From NCBI RefSeq assembly GCF_013204795.1, contig NZ_JABMKW010000020.1, forward strand, positions 1-64,000: a DNA stretch of 64,000 nt, read 5' to 3'. Of this stretch, positions 27,162-36,096 are shown one piece after another. The notes under the pieces were generated by a model that had not been told where the DNA came from, did no database searches, and saw nothing but the letters and a program-made list of their open reading frames with translations. The position numbers and the translations under genes were made by a program. Position 1 is the stretch's first letter. Every line of letters starts with the position of its first letter. This DNA is from Pedobacter panaciterrae. Its GTDB lineage: Bacteria; Bacteroidota; Bacteroidia; Sphingobacteriales; Sphingobacteriaceae.

Positions 27162-28247
27162 TTAGTTAATAGGTACCTTACGCCCTTCTTTAGCTGAGCG
27201 TTTAGCTGCCTCCAATATTTTTACTACAATCAGATTGTTGTTTAGTGATGATAGATCATTTTCGGGTTTTACTTCATTTTTCAGCACTGCAGCAAGATAG
27301 TTAAGGTGGTTGCTATGCGCCGGCGCTAAAGGTTTGGCTTCTTCTAGCTGATAGTTGTTTTTTCCGTTTTCCTTGGTACGAAGTGTATTTGAGTTTACTG
27401 CCTGTATGTATCCTGTTTTTCCAAATACTTCCATGTCTTTTATGCTAAACGGCCAGTTCCATGAAGCTTCTATGATGCCAGTTGCCGTTGGATATTCGAG
27501 TAATATTGTTGCATCATCGTCAACGTTCGGGTAAACATCCTTTTTTATCTGATGTGTTAATGCAGTAACTGAAATGGGCGCTTTTCCATTCATTAGCCAG
27601 GTCATAAGATTTGCACCATAACAACCAAAATCTATAATCGCACCTCCACCATTCTTTTTTGGATCTGTAAGCCAATTTAAGAATTCCTTGCTTACCCCAA
27701 TTTCTTTAGGTCCTTCATGGCCATCATGTGCAACTATTTTTCTAATGTCTCCAATAGCACTGCTTTGTTTAATTCGGGTGTATGCTTCCTGATTGCTTGG
27801 ATACCATGTGGTTTCGTAATTGGTTAACAAATGGATTTTGTATTGTTTGGCTAGTGCGGCCATACGCTCAGCATGTCTTACAGATACAGCTAAAGGTTTT
27901 TCTACCATAACAGAAATACCAAGAGGAGCAGCTGCCTCTACTACCATTAAATGATCTTCTATCGCATTGTAAGCAAGTACTGCATCAGGTTTACGGTGTT
28001 TCAGGAGCTCTTTTAAGTCTGTGAAAAATATTGAATCAGCAAACTTAAAGCGGGCTTTAAATCTTTCTACTAAAACCTGGTTTTCTTCTGCAATACCAAT
28101 GATGTTTACCTCTCCTTTTTTGTAGCTATCCATTATCAGGTTTACGTGATCATGACTAAGGCCAGCCAATACAACGTTTAATTTGGATTGTGCTTTAACC
28201 TGTAAAGAAAAAAATGCCAACAGGGCGATGGTAAGGAACTTTTGCAT
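27162..28247 (-). CDS. Exported Gfo/Idh/MocA-family oxidoreductase
   Basis: 361 residues with an N-terminal signal peptide (MQKFLTIALLAFFSLQVKAQ). This is unusual for an NAD(P)-dependent family but common among Bacteroidota members that act on glycans or carry tightly bound cofactor. The Rossmann start is LNVVLAGLSHDHVNLI. The diagnostic EKP motif is in ISVMVEKPLAVS, and a C-terminal domain with GGGAIIDFGCYG (GGGxxxDxGxY) follows. The substrate is likely a sugar or inositol derivative. It is divergent from the phosphoesterase-propeller gene, sharing a 139-bp promoter region with an inverted repeat. Confidence 0.88.
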   Translation of the reverse strand: MQKFLTIALLAFFSLQVKAQSKLNVVLAGLSHDHVNLIMDSYKKGEVNIIGIAEENQVLVERFKARFKFADSIFFTDLKELLKHRKPDAVLAYNAIEDHLMVVEAAAPLGISVMVEKPLAVSVRHAERMAALAKQYKIHLLTNYETTWYPSNQEAYTRIKQSSAIGDIRKIVAHDGHEGPKEIGVSKEFLNWLTDPKKNGGGAIIDFGCYGANLMTWLMNGKAPISVTALTHQIKKDVYPNVDDDATILLEYPTATGIIEASWNWPFSIKDMEVFGKTGYIQAVNSNTLRTKENGKNNYQLEEAKPLAPAHSNHLNYLAAVLKNEVKPENDLSSLNNNLIVVKILEAAKRSAKEGRKVPIN

Positions 28248-28332
28248 AAGATAATTCTTAAGGTCTTGTATGTTAACTGAAGGGCAATTTATGAATTATT
28301 GGTGTCCTAATTGAGACATTCTTGTAACAAAT

Positions 28333-28367
28333 CAGGTCAAGTGATTAGAAAAATGTAAATTGACCTG
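28333..28367. promoter_or_regulatory. Inverted repeat, candidate operator
   Basis: CAGGTCAA (28333-28340) and TTGACCTG (28360-28367) are exact inverse copies separated by 19 bp, in the divergent intergenic region 19 bp before ATG 28387. The arm length and spacing fit a dimeric regulator site or an mRNA hairpin. Confidence 0.4.
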
Positions 28368-28386
28368 CCCTAAAACTGGTCATGGT

Positions 28387-30222
28387 ATGAGATATATTAT
28401 TGCTTTTATAATAGTTGTTGCTTCCTTTTTAAATGTGAATGCTCAAGCATTTAAGTATGCCTTTGTTACAGATACACATGTTGGCACTGAAACTGGTGAG
28501 GAGGATTTGAGAAGAACAGTAAATGATATTAATCAACAGAATGACCTTGATTTTATTATCGTTACGGGTGATGTAACTGAAATGGGAACTAAGTTGGAAA
28601 TTAAGCTTGCAAAGGAGATTTTAACCGGACTTAAAAAGCCATGGTATGTTATTCCTGGTAATCATGATACAGGTTGGTCGGAGTCGGGTGGAGTAGACTT
28701 TATTCGTGAATTTGGAAATGATAAATTTACATTTGATCATAATGGGTATCGATTTATTGCCTGTGCATCGGGTCCTTATGTGAGGATGTCGGACGGACAC
28801 ATTCCAAGAGATGCCGTAGTCTGGCTTGATGAAGTTTTAAAGAAAACACCAGCAGATATGCCAATTGTATTTATCAATCATTATCCTATTGATAATAGTT
28901 TGGATAATTGGTACGAAGCAACAGACAGGATTAAAAAATACAATATTCAATATGCGATTTGCGGCCATGGCCATGCAAACCAGGCAATGGATTTTGAAGG
29001 AGTACCCGCAACCATGGGACGCTCTAATTTGAGAGCTAAAGATAGTGTCGGGGGATACAATGTGGTTACAATGCGAAGTGATTCTGTCTTGTTTGCTGTT
29101 AAAAAGCCCGGATTGGCGATAGAACCTAACTGGCGTGGTATTGCTTTGGGTAAATTTATTGCCAATAGCAGTGGTAAAATAGTAAGACCATCTTATGAGA
29201 TAAATGCCACTTATCCGCAGGTTAAACAGACTTGGAATTATCATGCAAGTGCAAATGTGGTACTGACTCCAGCTGCTACTAAGAAACTGGTGGTGTTTGG
29301 AAATAGCATTGGTGAGGTTGAGGCATTATCCATAAAAGATGGCAGCAAAAAATGGGGATTTAAAACCGGTGGTGCTATTTATTCTTCTCCTGTAATTGTA
29401 GGTAATGTTATTGTATTGGGTTCTGGTGATGGTTGTATTTATGGTTTGGACCTGAATAGTGGAAAGGAGATATGGAAAATTAAAACTGGAGCATCTGTTT
29501 TAGGTGCGCCGGTTACTGATGGCAGAGTTGTTTATATTGGAGGAAGTGATCATAATTTTAGAGCTATTGATGCTAAAACCGGTAAGCAAATCTGGAGTTT
29601 TGATGGGGTAGAAGGGGCCATTGTAGGCAAACCTTTAATATATCAGGGCAAGGTGCTTTTTGGCTCTTGGGGGCGCCATTTATATGCTTTAAATGAAAGC
29701 AATGGTACGTTACTTTGGAAGTGGAACAATGGAAGTGCTAATCGTATGTTTTCTCCGGCGATGTGTACTCCAGTAGCGAAGGATGGCGTAGTTTATTTTG
29801 CTGCACCAGATAGGGTACTTACCGCGTTGGATGTTAATAATGGCAATGTTCTATGGAGGAACAAAGAGGCTACAGTGAGAGAATCAATAGGTATATCTGA
29901 AGATGGTAGTCTTATTTTTGGCAAAACAATGAACAATGAAGTAGTAGCTTATAAAACACAAACTACAGATCCGGGTGTTCTTTGGCGTTTAGACATGGGA
30001 TTTGGGTATGAGCATACGCCCTCTATGCTAATTGCAAAAGATAAACAAGTTTTCTTTGGAACAAGAAACGGTGTAGTATATGCTTTTGATCCTGTTAGTC
30101 AGAAAACAGTTTGGGCACACAAAGTAGATAATTCTATGGTAAACACCGTAAACGTTATCAGTAAAAAATCTGTTTTACTGGCAACAATGGATGGTGTTGT
30201 AACCTTACTTACAGTTAAGTAA
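28387..30222 (+). CDS. Secreted metallophosphoesterase fused to PQQ-type beta-propeller
   Basis: 611 residues from ATG 28387, with a signal peptide ending near NVNAQA. Residues ~22-260 form a calcineurin-like phosphoesterase carrying the di-metal motifs DTH (D29-H31), TGDVTEMG, PGNHD, NHYP and GHGHAN. Residues ~300-611 contain six to seven PQQ-like/outer-membrane YfgL-type repeats, each with a G-x-x-x-W pattern (e.g. GSKKWGFKTGG, GKEIWKIKTG, GKQIWSFDG, GTLLWKW). They form an eight-bladed or similar propeller without an obvious PQQ dehydrogenase active site. The propeller likely binds protein or glycan. The substrate of the phosphoesterase is unknown. Confidence 0.9.
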   Translation: MRYIIAFIIVVASFLNVNAQAFKYAFVTDTHVGTETGEEDLRRTVNDINQQNDLDFIIVTGDVTEMGTKLEIKLAKEILTGLKKPWYVIPGNHDTGWSESGGVDFIREFGNDKFTFDHNGYRFIACASGPYVRMSDGHIPRDAVVWLDEVLKKTPADMPIVFINHYPIDNSLDNWYEATDRIKKYNIQYAICGHGHANQAMDFEGVPATMGRSNLRAKDSVGGYNVVTMRSDSVLFAVKKPGLAIEPNWRGIALGKFIANSSGKIVRPSYEINATYPQVKQTWNYHASANVVLTPAATKKLVVFGNSIGEVEALSIKDGSKKWGFKTGGAIYSSPVIVGNVIVLGSGDGCIYGLDLNSGKEIWKIKTGASVLGAPVTDGRVVYIGGSDHNFRAIDAKTGKQIWSFDGVEGAIVGKPLIYQGKVLFGSWGRHLYALNESNGTLLWKWNNGSANRMFSPAMCTPVAKDGVVYFAAPDRVLTALDVNNGNVLWRNKEATVRESIGISEDGSLIFGKTMNNEVVAYKTQTTDPGVLWRLDMGFGYEHTPSMLIAKDKQVFFGTRNGVVYAFDPVSQKTVWAHKVDNSMVNTVNVISKKSVLLATMDGVVTLLTVK

Positions 30223-30230
30223 AAGTAGAC

Positions 30231-30941
30231 CTATTCATCAACCTTACTCCATACTTCATAGATTTTAGCTCCTTTACTGCTCAATCCACTATGATGCCAC
30301 TTGCCATCCTGCAATTTTCCATCAAATACTAATGAAACCCCAACACGACTATTGTCTCTTGAGAAAAACTCTATTTGTTCTGTGTATTTTCCATCTTTAA
30401 AAGTATATGAACCGCCGCCGGTGCCAGAAAATTCTTTTTTCTCGGGGTCAATAGCTACCCATTGAAATTTCTTGCCTGTAAGGAGCTTGTAAGTTTGGCG
30501 GGAGCCGGTTTGATGAATATCAGCAACCTTGCCATCTTCCTGCATTCTGCCAGTTATGCGCCATACGCCCGCAAGTGGCGCTTTTCCATCATCTACACGG
30601 TTGAAATTAACACGTCCGTCTGGTACATCCATAGATAGCTTATCCGCAGAAACTTCAAATGGAACATTTAGTTCGCCTCCAACATTGGATGAATCTGAAC
30701 TGTTAAAATACACCTTTGCTTTAATGGTTCCATTGTTTGCTTCATAACTACCCCCGCGAGACATTATAAACTTATCAGCCTGGTGTATGGTATGTATGAA
30801 ATAGCCATCTTCAAAAAAAAGCTGATGCTGATCTGTTCCATTGCTGAATTCCCATGCGCCAGTAAGAGCACTCATTTGGGCCTGAGCTGTAGTAAAGGAA
30901 ATACTGATTGCAAGTATTAACAAGATGATGTGCCTTTTCAT
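30231..30941 (-). CDS. Secreted protein with two lipocalin-like repeats
   Basis: 236 residues with a signal peptide ending near TAQAQ. The mature protein has an internal duplication: about residues 25-115 begin LTGAWEFSNGTDQHQLFF, and about 120-236 begin LAGVWRITGRMQEDG. Both show GxWxxxG, a central GGSY segment and a closing strand. This is the lipocalin/DUF-type small barrel seen in many Bacteroidota secreted proteins. No ligand is known. It ends 9 bp from the convergent phosphoesterase gene with no clear terminator between. Confidence 0.8.
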   Translation of the reverse strand: MKRHIILLILAISISFTTAQAQMSALTGAWEFSNGTDQHQLFFEDGYFIHTIHQADKFIMSRGGSYEANNGTIKAKVYFNSSDSSNVGGELNVPFEVSADKLSMDVPDGRVNFNRVDDGKAPLAGVWRITGRMQEDGKVADIHQTGSRQTYKLLTGKKFQWVAIDPEKKEFSGTGGGSYTFKDGKYTEQIEFFSRDNSRVGVSLVFDGKLQDGKWHHSGLSSKGAKIYEVWSKVDE

Positions 30942-31067
30942 AATGATTTAATTTATAAGTGATTGTATTAAAGATAAAAAACATTCTATGTTTATCTACA
31001 GTATTTCTCCAAAATTGTATCCCATCTTTAATTTGAAATTCCTTGGAGGGAATAAAACGATTAGAAG

Positions 31068-31853
31068 ATGTATAGGAAATTATTAGTTATATTGGTCTTG
31101 TTCACAATACCCGGGCTTATTTTTGCCCAAACTCAGGATACATTACAGGAAAAGGGTAATTTTAGGTCAGACTCCAGTATGATGGTTTCGAGTAATTATA
31201 AACCCAAAGTTACAGCCTTTATTATTCCAGCAGTATTTATTGGTTACGGTGTGGTATCATTAACCGGTGATAATGTGATCAGGCGACTTGATTATAGCAC
31301 TAAGGATGAGTTGCAGGAAGACCATCCTTTGTTTGCAGCACATGCGGATGATTATATGCAGTTTGCCCCGGCTGCGGCAGTTTATGGGCTTAATCTCTTA
31401 GGCATAAAAGGCAAGCATTCTTTGCTTGATGCTACTGGTTTATATGTATTATCATCTGCAATTATGGGCGGAAGTGTAACGGCATTAAAGAAAGCTACTC
31501 ACAGACTCAGGCCTAACGGTTCGGGATATACTTCATTTCCTTCTGGTCATACAGCCAATGCATTTGCTGCCGCTGAATTTCTCAAACAGGAATATAAAGA
31601 TGTTTCGCCTTGGTACGGTTACGCTGGGTATACGGTCGCAATTGCAACCGGTGTACTCAGAACGTATAACAATAAACATTGGGCTAGCGATGTGGTTGCA
31701 GGGGCGGGATTTGGTATTCTTTCTACTAAATTGTCGTACTTGTTATATCCTAAACTGAAAAAGCTGATTACAGGAAAGGGAAGTTTTAATTATACAGTAA
31801 TGCCATCCTATCAGCAGCATAGTATGGGGCTTTCTTTAAGCGGAACCTTCTAA
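31068..31853 (+). CDS. PAP2-family phosphatase
   Basis: 261 residues with a signal sequence and several membrane segments. The three phosphatase motifs are complete: KKATHRLRP (K-x6-RP), PSGH in SFPSGHTANAF, and R-x5-H-x3-D in RTYNNKHWASD. Such enzymes dephosphorylate undecaprenyl pyrophosphate, lipid A or phosphatidic acid on the periplasmic face. Which of these applies is not visible from sequence. The antiporter gene follows 79 bp downstream. Confidence 0.92.
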   Translation: MYRKLLVILVLFTIPGLIFAQTQDTLQEKGNFRSDSSMMVSSNYKPKVTAFIIPAVFIGYGVVSLTGDNVIRRLDYSTKDELQEDHPLFAAHADDYMQFAPAAAVYGLNLLGIKGKHSLLDATGLYVLSSAIMGGSVTALKKATHRLRPNGSGYTSFPSGHTANAFAAAEFLKQEYKDVSPWYGYAGYTVAIATGVLRTYNNKHWASDVVAGAGFGILSTKLSYLLYPKLKKLITGKGSFNYTVMPSYQQHSMGLSLSGTF

Positions 31854-31932
31854 TGTAATATAGATTAGCCGAATAACGGGTTGTAGCTTATTGGTTTATA
31901 ATGTATTTTTAGAAGGAAATACGCCCTGACTT

Positions 31933-33516
31933 ATGATCGAGATTGTTATTCCGTACATTGCTATAATTATTGTAATACTTTTTCTGGTAATGCTTGCCCA
32001 GAAGTTGAAAATTGCCTATCCGATAGTGCTTGTGGTTGGTGGCCTTGCAATAAGTTTATTACCCGGACTGCCCGTAATTAGCATTAACCCTGAACTTATA
32101 TTTATTATTTTTCTTCCTCCATTACTATATGAGGCAGCCTGGTATACCTCCTGGAAAGATTTCTGGCGATGGAGAAGGGTAATTACGAGTTTTGCCTTTT
32201 TGATTGTATTGCTTACTTCGCTGGTGATTGCCCTGGTATCTCAAATGATCATACCAGGGTTTACATTGGCTTTGGGTTTATTACTTGGAGGAATAGTTTC
32301 TCCCCCAGATGCAGTGTCGGCAACCTCTATATTAAAGACAATAAAAGTTCCCAAGCGCATCACTGCCATATTGGAAGGTGAAAGTTTACTAAATGACGCT
32401 TCAAGTTTAATTGTATTTCGTTTTGCTATTATCGCGGTTAGTACCGGAAGCTTTGTTTTTCATGAAGCTGCATTGAGTTTTGTTATTGTAGTTTTAATGG
32501 GCGTTCTAATTGGAATAGCAGTAGGACTAGTGTATTTTGCAGTTCATAAATGGATGCCAACTGATCCGAATATCGATATCATACTTACGTTAACTGCTCC
32601 TTACGTCATGTACATTACTGCTGAGCATTTTCATTTTTCAGGCGTGCTGGCAGTAGTAAGTGGTGGGCTTTTTCTATCCTCAAAGAGTCACTTGTTCCTA
32701 AGTCACAGTAGCAGATTGCGGGGTGCTAATGTGTGGTCTGCATTTGGGTTTGTGTTAAATGGGCTTGTATTTATGCTTATTGGTCTGGAATTGCCGGTAA
32801 TCGTTAATCAGCTCGGAAACGTAAGTTTAGGAGCCGCTATTGGTTACGGCGTTCTGATTACTTTAGTGCTTATTGTTACCAGGATACTGAGTACACTTGG
32901 GGCTTCTGTATTTACGGTATTTATCAGCCGCTACATAACCACAGCCGATAACAGACCGGGTTGGAAAGGACCGATTATTATAGGCTGGGCAGGTATGCGA
33001 GGTGTGGTTTCCTTAGCTGCAGCATTATCAATACCGGCATATATGGGTAACGGGGTCCCGTTTCCTCAACGAAATCTTATTTTATTCATCACGTTTACGG
33101 TGATTCTTTTAACGCTTGTGGTACAGGGAATAAGCCTTCCTTATGTGATTAAATGGGTTAATATGTCAGATCCTGATAACCACCTTCCTGAATCAGAAGA
33201 GGACTCAAGAATAAGAAAAATGCTTGCCGAACACAGTATGCAATATCTGGATGCTAATCATTCTGAAAGGGTTAAAGTCAGCCCGGGATTACAACAGATC
33301 AGGGCTAGATTAGAGAATGATTTGGCCTTCGAACATCCACAATATGATCATCAAGCGAAAGATTATCAAGATGTTTACCTTCAGTTACTAATTAAACAAC
33401 GGCTATTTCTGACAGCGCTAAATAAAGAGCAGGATACGGATGAAGACGTGATTAGGAAATTGCAGGGGCTGATTGATCTTGAAGAAGAAAAACTCAGGGT
33501 ACGATTTGACCTTTAA
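31933..33516 (+). CDS. CPA1-family Na+/H+ antiporter
   Basis: 527 residues with about 12 transmembrane segments over residues 1-410. The CPA1 hallmarks are PPDAVSATSIL, the ion-binding GESLLNDASSLIVFRFA containing the conserved ND, and GWAGMRGVVSLAAAL in a late helix. The ~110-residue hydrophilic C-terminus (SESEEDSRIRKML onwards) is a cytoplasmic regulatory tail, as in NhaP-like members. It likely exchanges Na+ or K+ for H+ for pH and salt homeostasis. Its stop abuts the stop of the convergent AraC gene. Confidence 0.93.
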   Translation: MIEIVIPYIAIIIVILFLVMLAQKLKIAYPIVLVVGGLAISLLPGLPVISINPELIFIIFLPPLLYEAAWYTSWKDFWRWRRVITSFAFLIVLLTSLVIALVSQMIIPGFTLALGLLLGGIVSPPDAVSATSILKTIKVPKRITAILEGESLLNDASSLIVFRFAIIAVSTGSFVFHEAALSFVIVVLMGVLIGIAVGLVYFAVHKWMPTDPNIDIILTLTAPYVMYITAEHFHFSGVLAVVSGGLFLSSKSHLFLSHSSRLRGANVWSAFGFVLNGLVFMLIGLELPVIVNQLGNVSLGAAIGYGVLITLVLIVTRILSTLGASVFTVFISRYITTADNRPGWKGPIIIGWAGMRGVVSLAAALSIPAYMGNGVPFPQRNLILFITFTVILLTLVVQGISLPYVIKWVNMSDPDNHLPESEEDSRIRKMLAEHSMQYLDANHSERVKVSPGLQQIRARLENDLAFEHPQYDHQAKDYQDVYLQLLIKQRLFLTALNKEQDTDEDVIRKLQGLIDLEEEKLRVRFDL

Positions 33517-34503
33517 TTAGTAGGATGTCGGTGGAGCGCCTGTCCATCGTTTAAAGGCCCTTGTAAAGGCACTTAATTCGTTGTAGCCAAGCAGGTATGA
33601 GATTTCTTTTATTTGATGTTCCCCTGATTTAAGATATTTTAAGGCCAGTTGTTTCCTTGCCTGATCCGCTATATACTGAAAACCTGTATCTTCTTCCTCC
33701 AATTTTCGCTGTAAGGTGCGCACGCTCATATTAAAGTTTGCCGCCACATCTTTTATTGATGAAATACCGAGGTAAGATTTTGCTAAAAGATAATTGTAAA
33801 CCATCATTTCGAACTTATCCGGTTGGGTATTGGATAATTGATCAATATGCTGTAACAGCGTTTGTTGTATGCTGTAATTACCAGTAATAATTATATCATC
33901 CCAGATTTTTTTGTCGAATTGAATACAATAGCCGTCGCCTCGCTGAGGTTTACATCGTAAAACACGCTCGTATTCCTGATCGTGTGTGATCTCGTATGGA
34001 AATGTTACTTTTAGAGGTTTTATTTTTTCTAAAAGCAAACCATCCAATTCATGAATAGTAAATGCCATGAAAAAATCTACCATTTGTTTGTAAGCCAGAT
34101 TTGTATGGTCTACCTTTTTATCCGGATTGAAAATGATGTCAAATACATCTGATTTCAAATTCACTTTCATACTGAACAGATCAGTTATTAAATGTGTTAA
34201 TGTTGATGCCTGGGTTAAAGCATCGCCAATAGTGGTGCTTGTTTTAATGACTTCCCCAACGGCACCCAGTGCCGCTAATTGCATTGATTCTCCAAAATGG
34301 AGGCCAAATAAAGAATCTCGGCTGTTCTGAACTGCATTAAGCCAAATGTCATTCCATTGTTTTGGACCAAAATTTACCGTTTTGTTTTCCCTCAAAGATT
34401 TAAAATCGATGCCTGACAGATTGCATAATTTTTTGACATCAAGATCTCTTTGTGCATAATAAGCAAGTAGGCTCAATATAAAACGGTGCTGATGGTTTTC
34501 CAT
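33517..34503 (-). CDS. AraC-family regulator with arabinose-binding-type sensor
   Basis: 328 residues. Residues ~20-200 match the Arabinose_bd/OruR-like sensor domain (GLHFGESMQLAALGAVGEVI, ... FPYEITHDQEYERVLRCKP). The last ~90 residues are the paired HTH domain: GISSIKDVAANFNMSVRTLQRKLEEE then HQIKEISYLLGYNELSAFTRAFKRW, ending at TGAPPTSY. It is divergent from the NTF2-like gene, and the 142-bp gap between them carries several TTGTC/GACAA elements. It probably controls that neighbour. Confidence 0.9.
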   Translation of the reverse strand: MENHQHRFILSLLAYYAQRDLDVKKLCNLSGIDFKSLRENKTVNFGPKQWNDIWLNAVQNSRDSLFGLHFGESMQLAALGAVGEVIKTSTTIGDALTQASTLTHLITDLFSMKVNLKSDVFDIIFNPDKKVDHTNLAYKQMVDFFMAFTIHELDGLLLEKIKPLKVTFPYEITHDQEYERVLRCKPQRGDGYCIQFDKKIWDDIIITGNYSIQQTLLQHIDQLSNTQPDKFEMMVYNYLLAKSYLGISSIKDVAANFNMSVRTLQRKLEEEDTGFQYIADQARKQLALKYLKSGEHQIKEISYLLGYNELSAFTRAFKRWTGAPPTSY

Positions 34504-34645
34504 TTAGTAAAGTTATAGATTTAGTTATTCATTAAATATGTTTGTCGTGAAAAGACAACTCCTTGTCATTTATTGGTAAGGATAAACATCCTTGTGAGCA
34601 CTTTCTTTGCATTAGACAATAATTAACAATTTAAAATCAAAGAAC

Positions 34646-35044
34646 ATGGAAAATCAAGCGATGAATGTAGTTACAGAATTTTTAACTGCAGTGCAAAAAG
34701 GAAATACAGCGAAATTAGGGGCATTGTTGCATCCGGAAGTAAAATGGTCGCAACCCGGAGATAATGTGGTTTCAGGATTTAAAAGCAATGCTGACGAGGT
34801 ATTTCAAATGGTTGGTCAAATGTTTGAGCTATCCTCTAACACATTGGCTTTAACACAAATAAAAGTGCTTGCCGAAAATGGAAACAGTATTGCTTGTCTT
34901 GTTCATTGGAAGGCCATACGCCCAAACGGTCAGGTTTTGGATATAGACAATATTGATGTGTATACTGTAGGGAACGGTTTAATCAATAATGTTGTGGTTT
35001 ACTCAGAGGATATTGATGTTGAGAATGAGTTTTGGAGAAGGTAA
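34646..35044 (+). CDS. NTF2-like/SnoaL-fold protein
   Basis: 132 residues, one cone-shaped alpha+beta domain. It starts with helices MNVVTEFLTAVQKGNTAKLGALL and runs into HPEVKWSQPG. It ends with CLVHWKAIRPNGQVLDIDNIDVYTVGNG, the common SnoaL-like pattern. Such proteins act as polyketide-cyclase-like enzymes, isomerases or small binding proteins; nothing indicates which here. It is divergent from an AraC regulator likely to control it. It is followed by a hairpin that overlaps the end of the convergent lactonase gene. Confidence 0.85.
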   Translation: MENQAMNVVTEFLTAVQKGNTAKLGALLHPEVKWSQPGDNVVSGFKSNADEVFQMVGQMFELSSNTLALTQIKVLAENGNSIACLVHWKAIRPNGQVLDIDNIDVYTVGNGLINNVVVYSEDIDVENEFWRR

Positions 35045-35072
35045 TTCGGTATTTATGACTTTTGAGTAAGAG

Positions 35073-35092
35073 AGGGTGGATTATTCCACCCC
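35073..35092. terminator. Hairpin between convergent genes
   Basis: GGGTGGA-TTAT-TCCACCC is a perfect 7-bp GC-rich stem. It covers the TAA stop of the minus-strand lactonase gene and follows the NTF2-like stop by 29 bp. The T-tracts are modest on both sides. Confidence 0.55.
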
Positions 35093-35995
35093 TTTAACTT
35101 TCATTGGTAGCGTATATATGGTTTTGCGAGCAGTAATGAATAATATGCTCCTGTCCTTCCCTGCAAAACACACGTTACTTGGCCCGTCCTTTATCTTTAA
35201 TTCGGCAATGAGCTCTCCTGCAGGATTGTATATGAAAACACCTTGTCCTAAAGTAAGATAAACATTGCCTTTTTCATCGAGTGTCATACCGTCAGATCCC
35301 TTATTAATGATCAATTGTTTTCCGGTTAGTTCACCATTTTTTTCGATAGCATATTTGTAAGTCTTTCCTGCATTAATATCCGATACATATAGATATTTGC
35401 CATCTGGTGTGCCAACAATTCCATTTGGTTTTACCAGGCCATCGGCGGCTATTTTTGGCTTTTTGCTGCCTTTTGCAAGGTAATAGACATCGTCACTTTT
35501 AAGATCTGGTGAAGTTCTTGTCCAGTAATCACGTTGATAATATGGATCTGTGAAATACATATCCCCGTTTGGATGAATCCAAATATCATTTGGTCCGTTA
35601 AATTGTTTGCCATCCAGGTCATTCATGATAACCTTTACTTTTCCTGATGGGCTTATTGACCATAATTGACCTTTTTCATCAGCACAGGTAATCAGGTTTC
35701 CTTTTTTGTCGAAGTATGTACCATTGGCTCTACCAGCTTTATCAAGAAAAATGGAAAGGTTCCCGTCAGTACTGTATTTCCATATTTTATCATTGGGTTG
35801 ATCTGTGAAAAACACATTTCCATTTTTATCAACAGAGCAACCCTCCGTAAAACTAAAATCAGATGATATAAGTTTAGCATCGTCTGCCGCAAATAGATTA
35901 CTTGGATGTGAGGTTAAGTTTTGTGCGAATAAATAAGGTGATGAAACGGAGAGGAGAATGGCAAGGATACTAAGACGTTTAATTTTCATGTTCAT
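35081..35995 (-). CDS. Secreted SMP-30/gluconolactonase-like protein
   Basis: 304 residues with a signal peptide ending SPYLFAQ. The beta-propeller repeats of the SMP-30 family are clear: FTEGCSVDKNGNVFFTDQPN (the first metal-ligand Glu), QFNGPNDIWIHPNGDMYFTD (the conserved Asn region), VKPNGIVGTPDGKYLYVSD, and SDGMTLDEKGNVYLT (the catalytic Asp region). These proteins are Ca2+-dependent sugar lactonases; the substrate here is likely an aldonolactone. It is exported, so it would act on extracytoplasmic sugar lactones. Confidence 0.9.
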   Translation of the reverse strand: MNMKIKRLSILAILLSVSSPYLFAQNLTSHPSNLFAADDAKLISSDFSFTEGCSVDKNGNVFFTDQPNDKIWKYSTDGNLSIFLDKAGRANGTYFDKKGNLITCADEKGQLWSISPSGKVKVIMNDLDGKQFNGPNDIWIHPNGDMYFTDPYYQRDYWTRTSPDLKSDDVYYLAKGSKKPKIAADGLVKPNGIVGTPDGKYLYVSDINAGKTYKYAIEKNGELTGKQLIINKGSDGMTLDEKGNVYLTLGQGVFIYNPAGELIAELKIKDGPSNVCFAGKDRSILFITARKTIYTLPMKVKGVE

Positions 35996-36096
35996 TTGGT
36001 TTGTGTGTTGATAAAATGTACAAGATAATGAAATGTGCTGAAATAATATGACCGTGGAGTAAAATGTATAAATTTGAGACCATTTACCATTACCAT

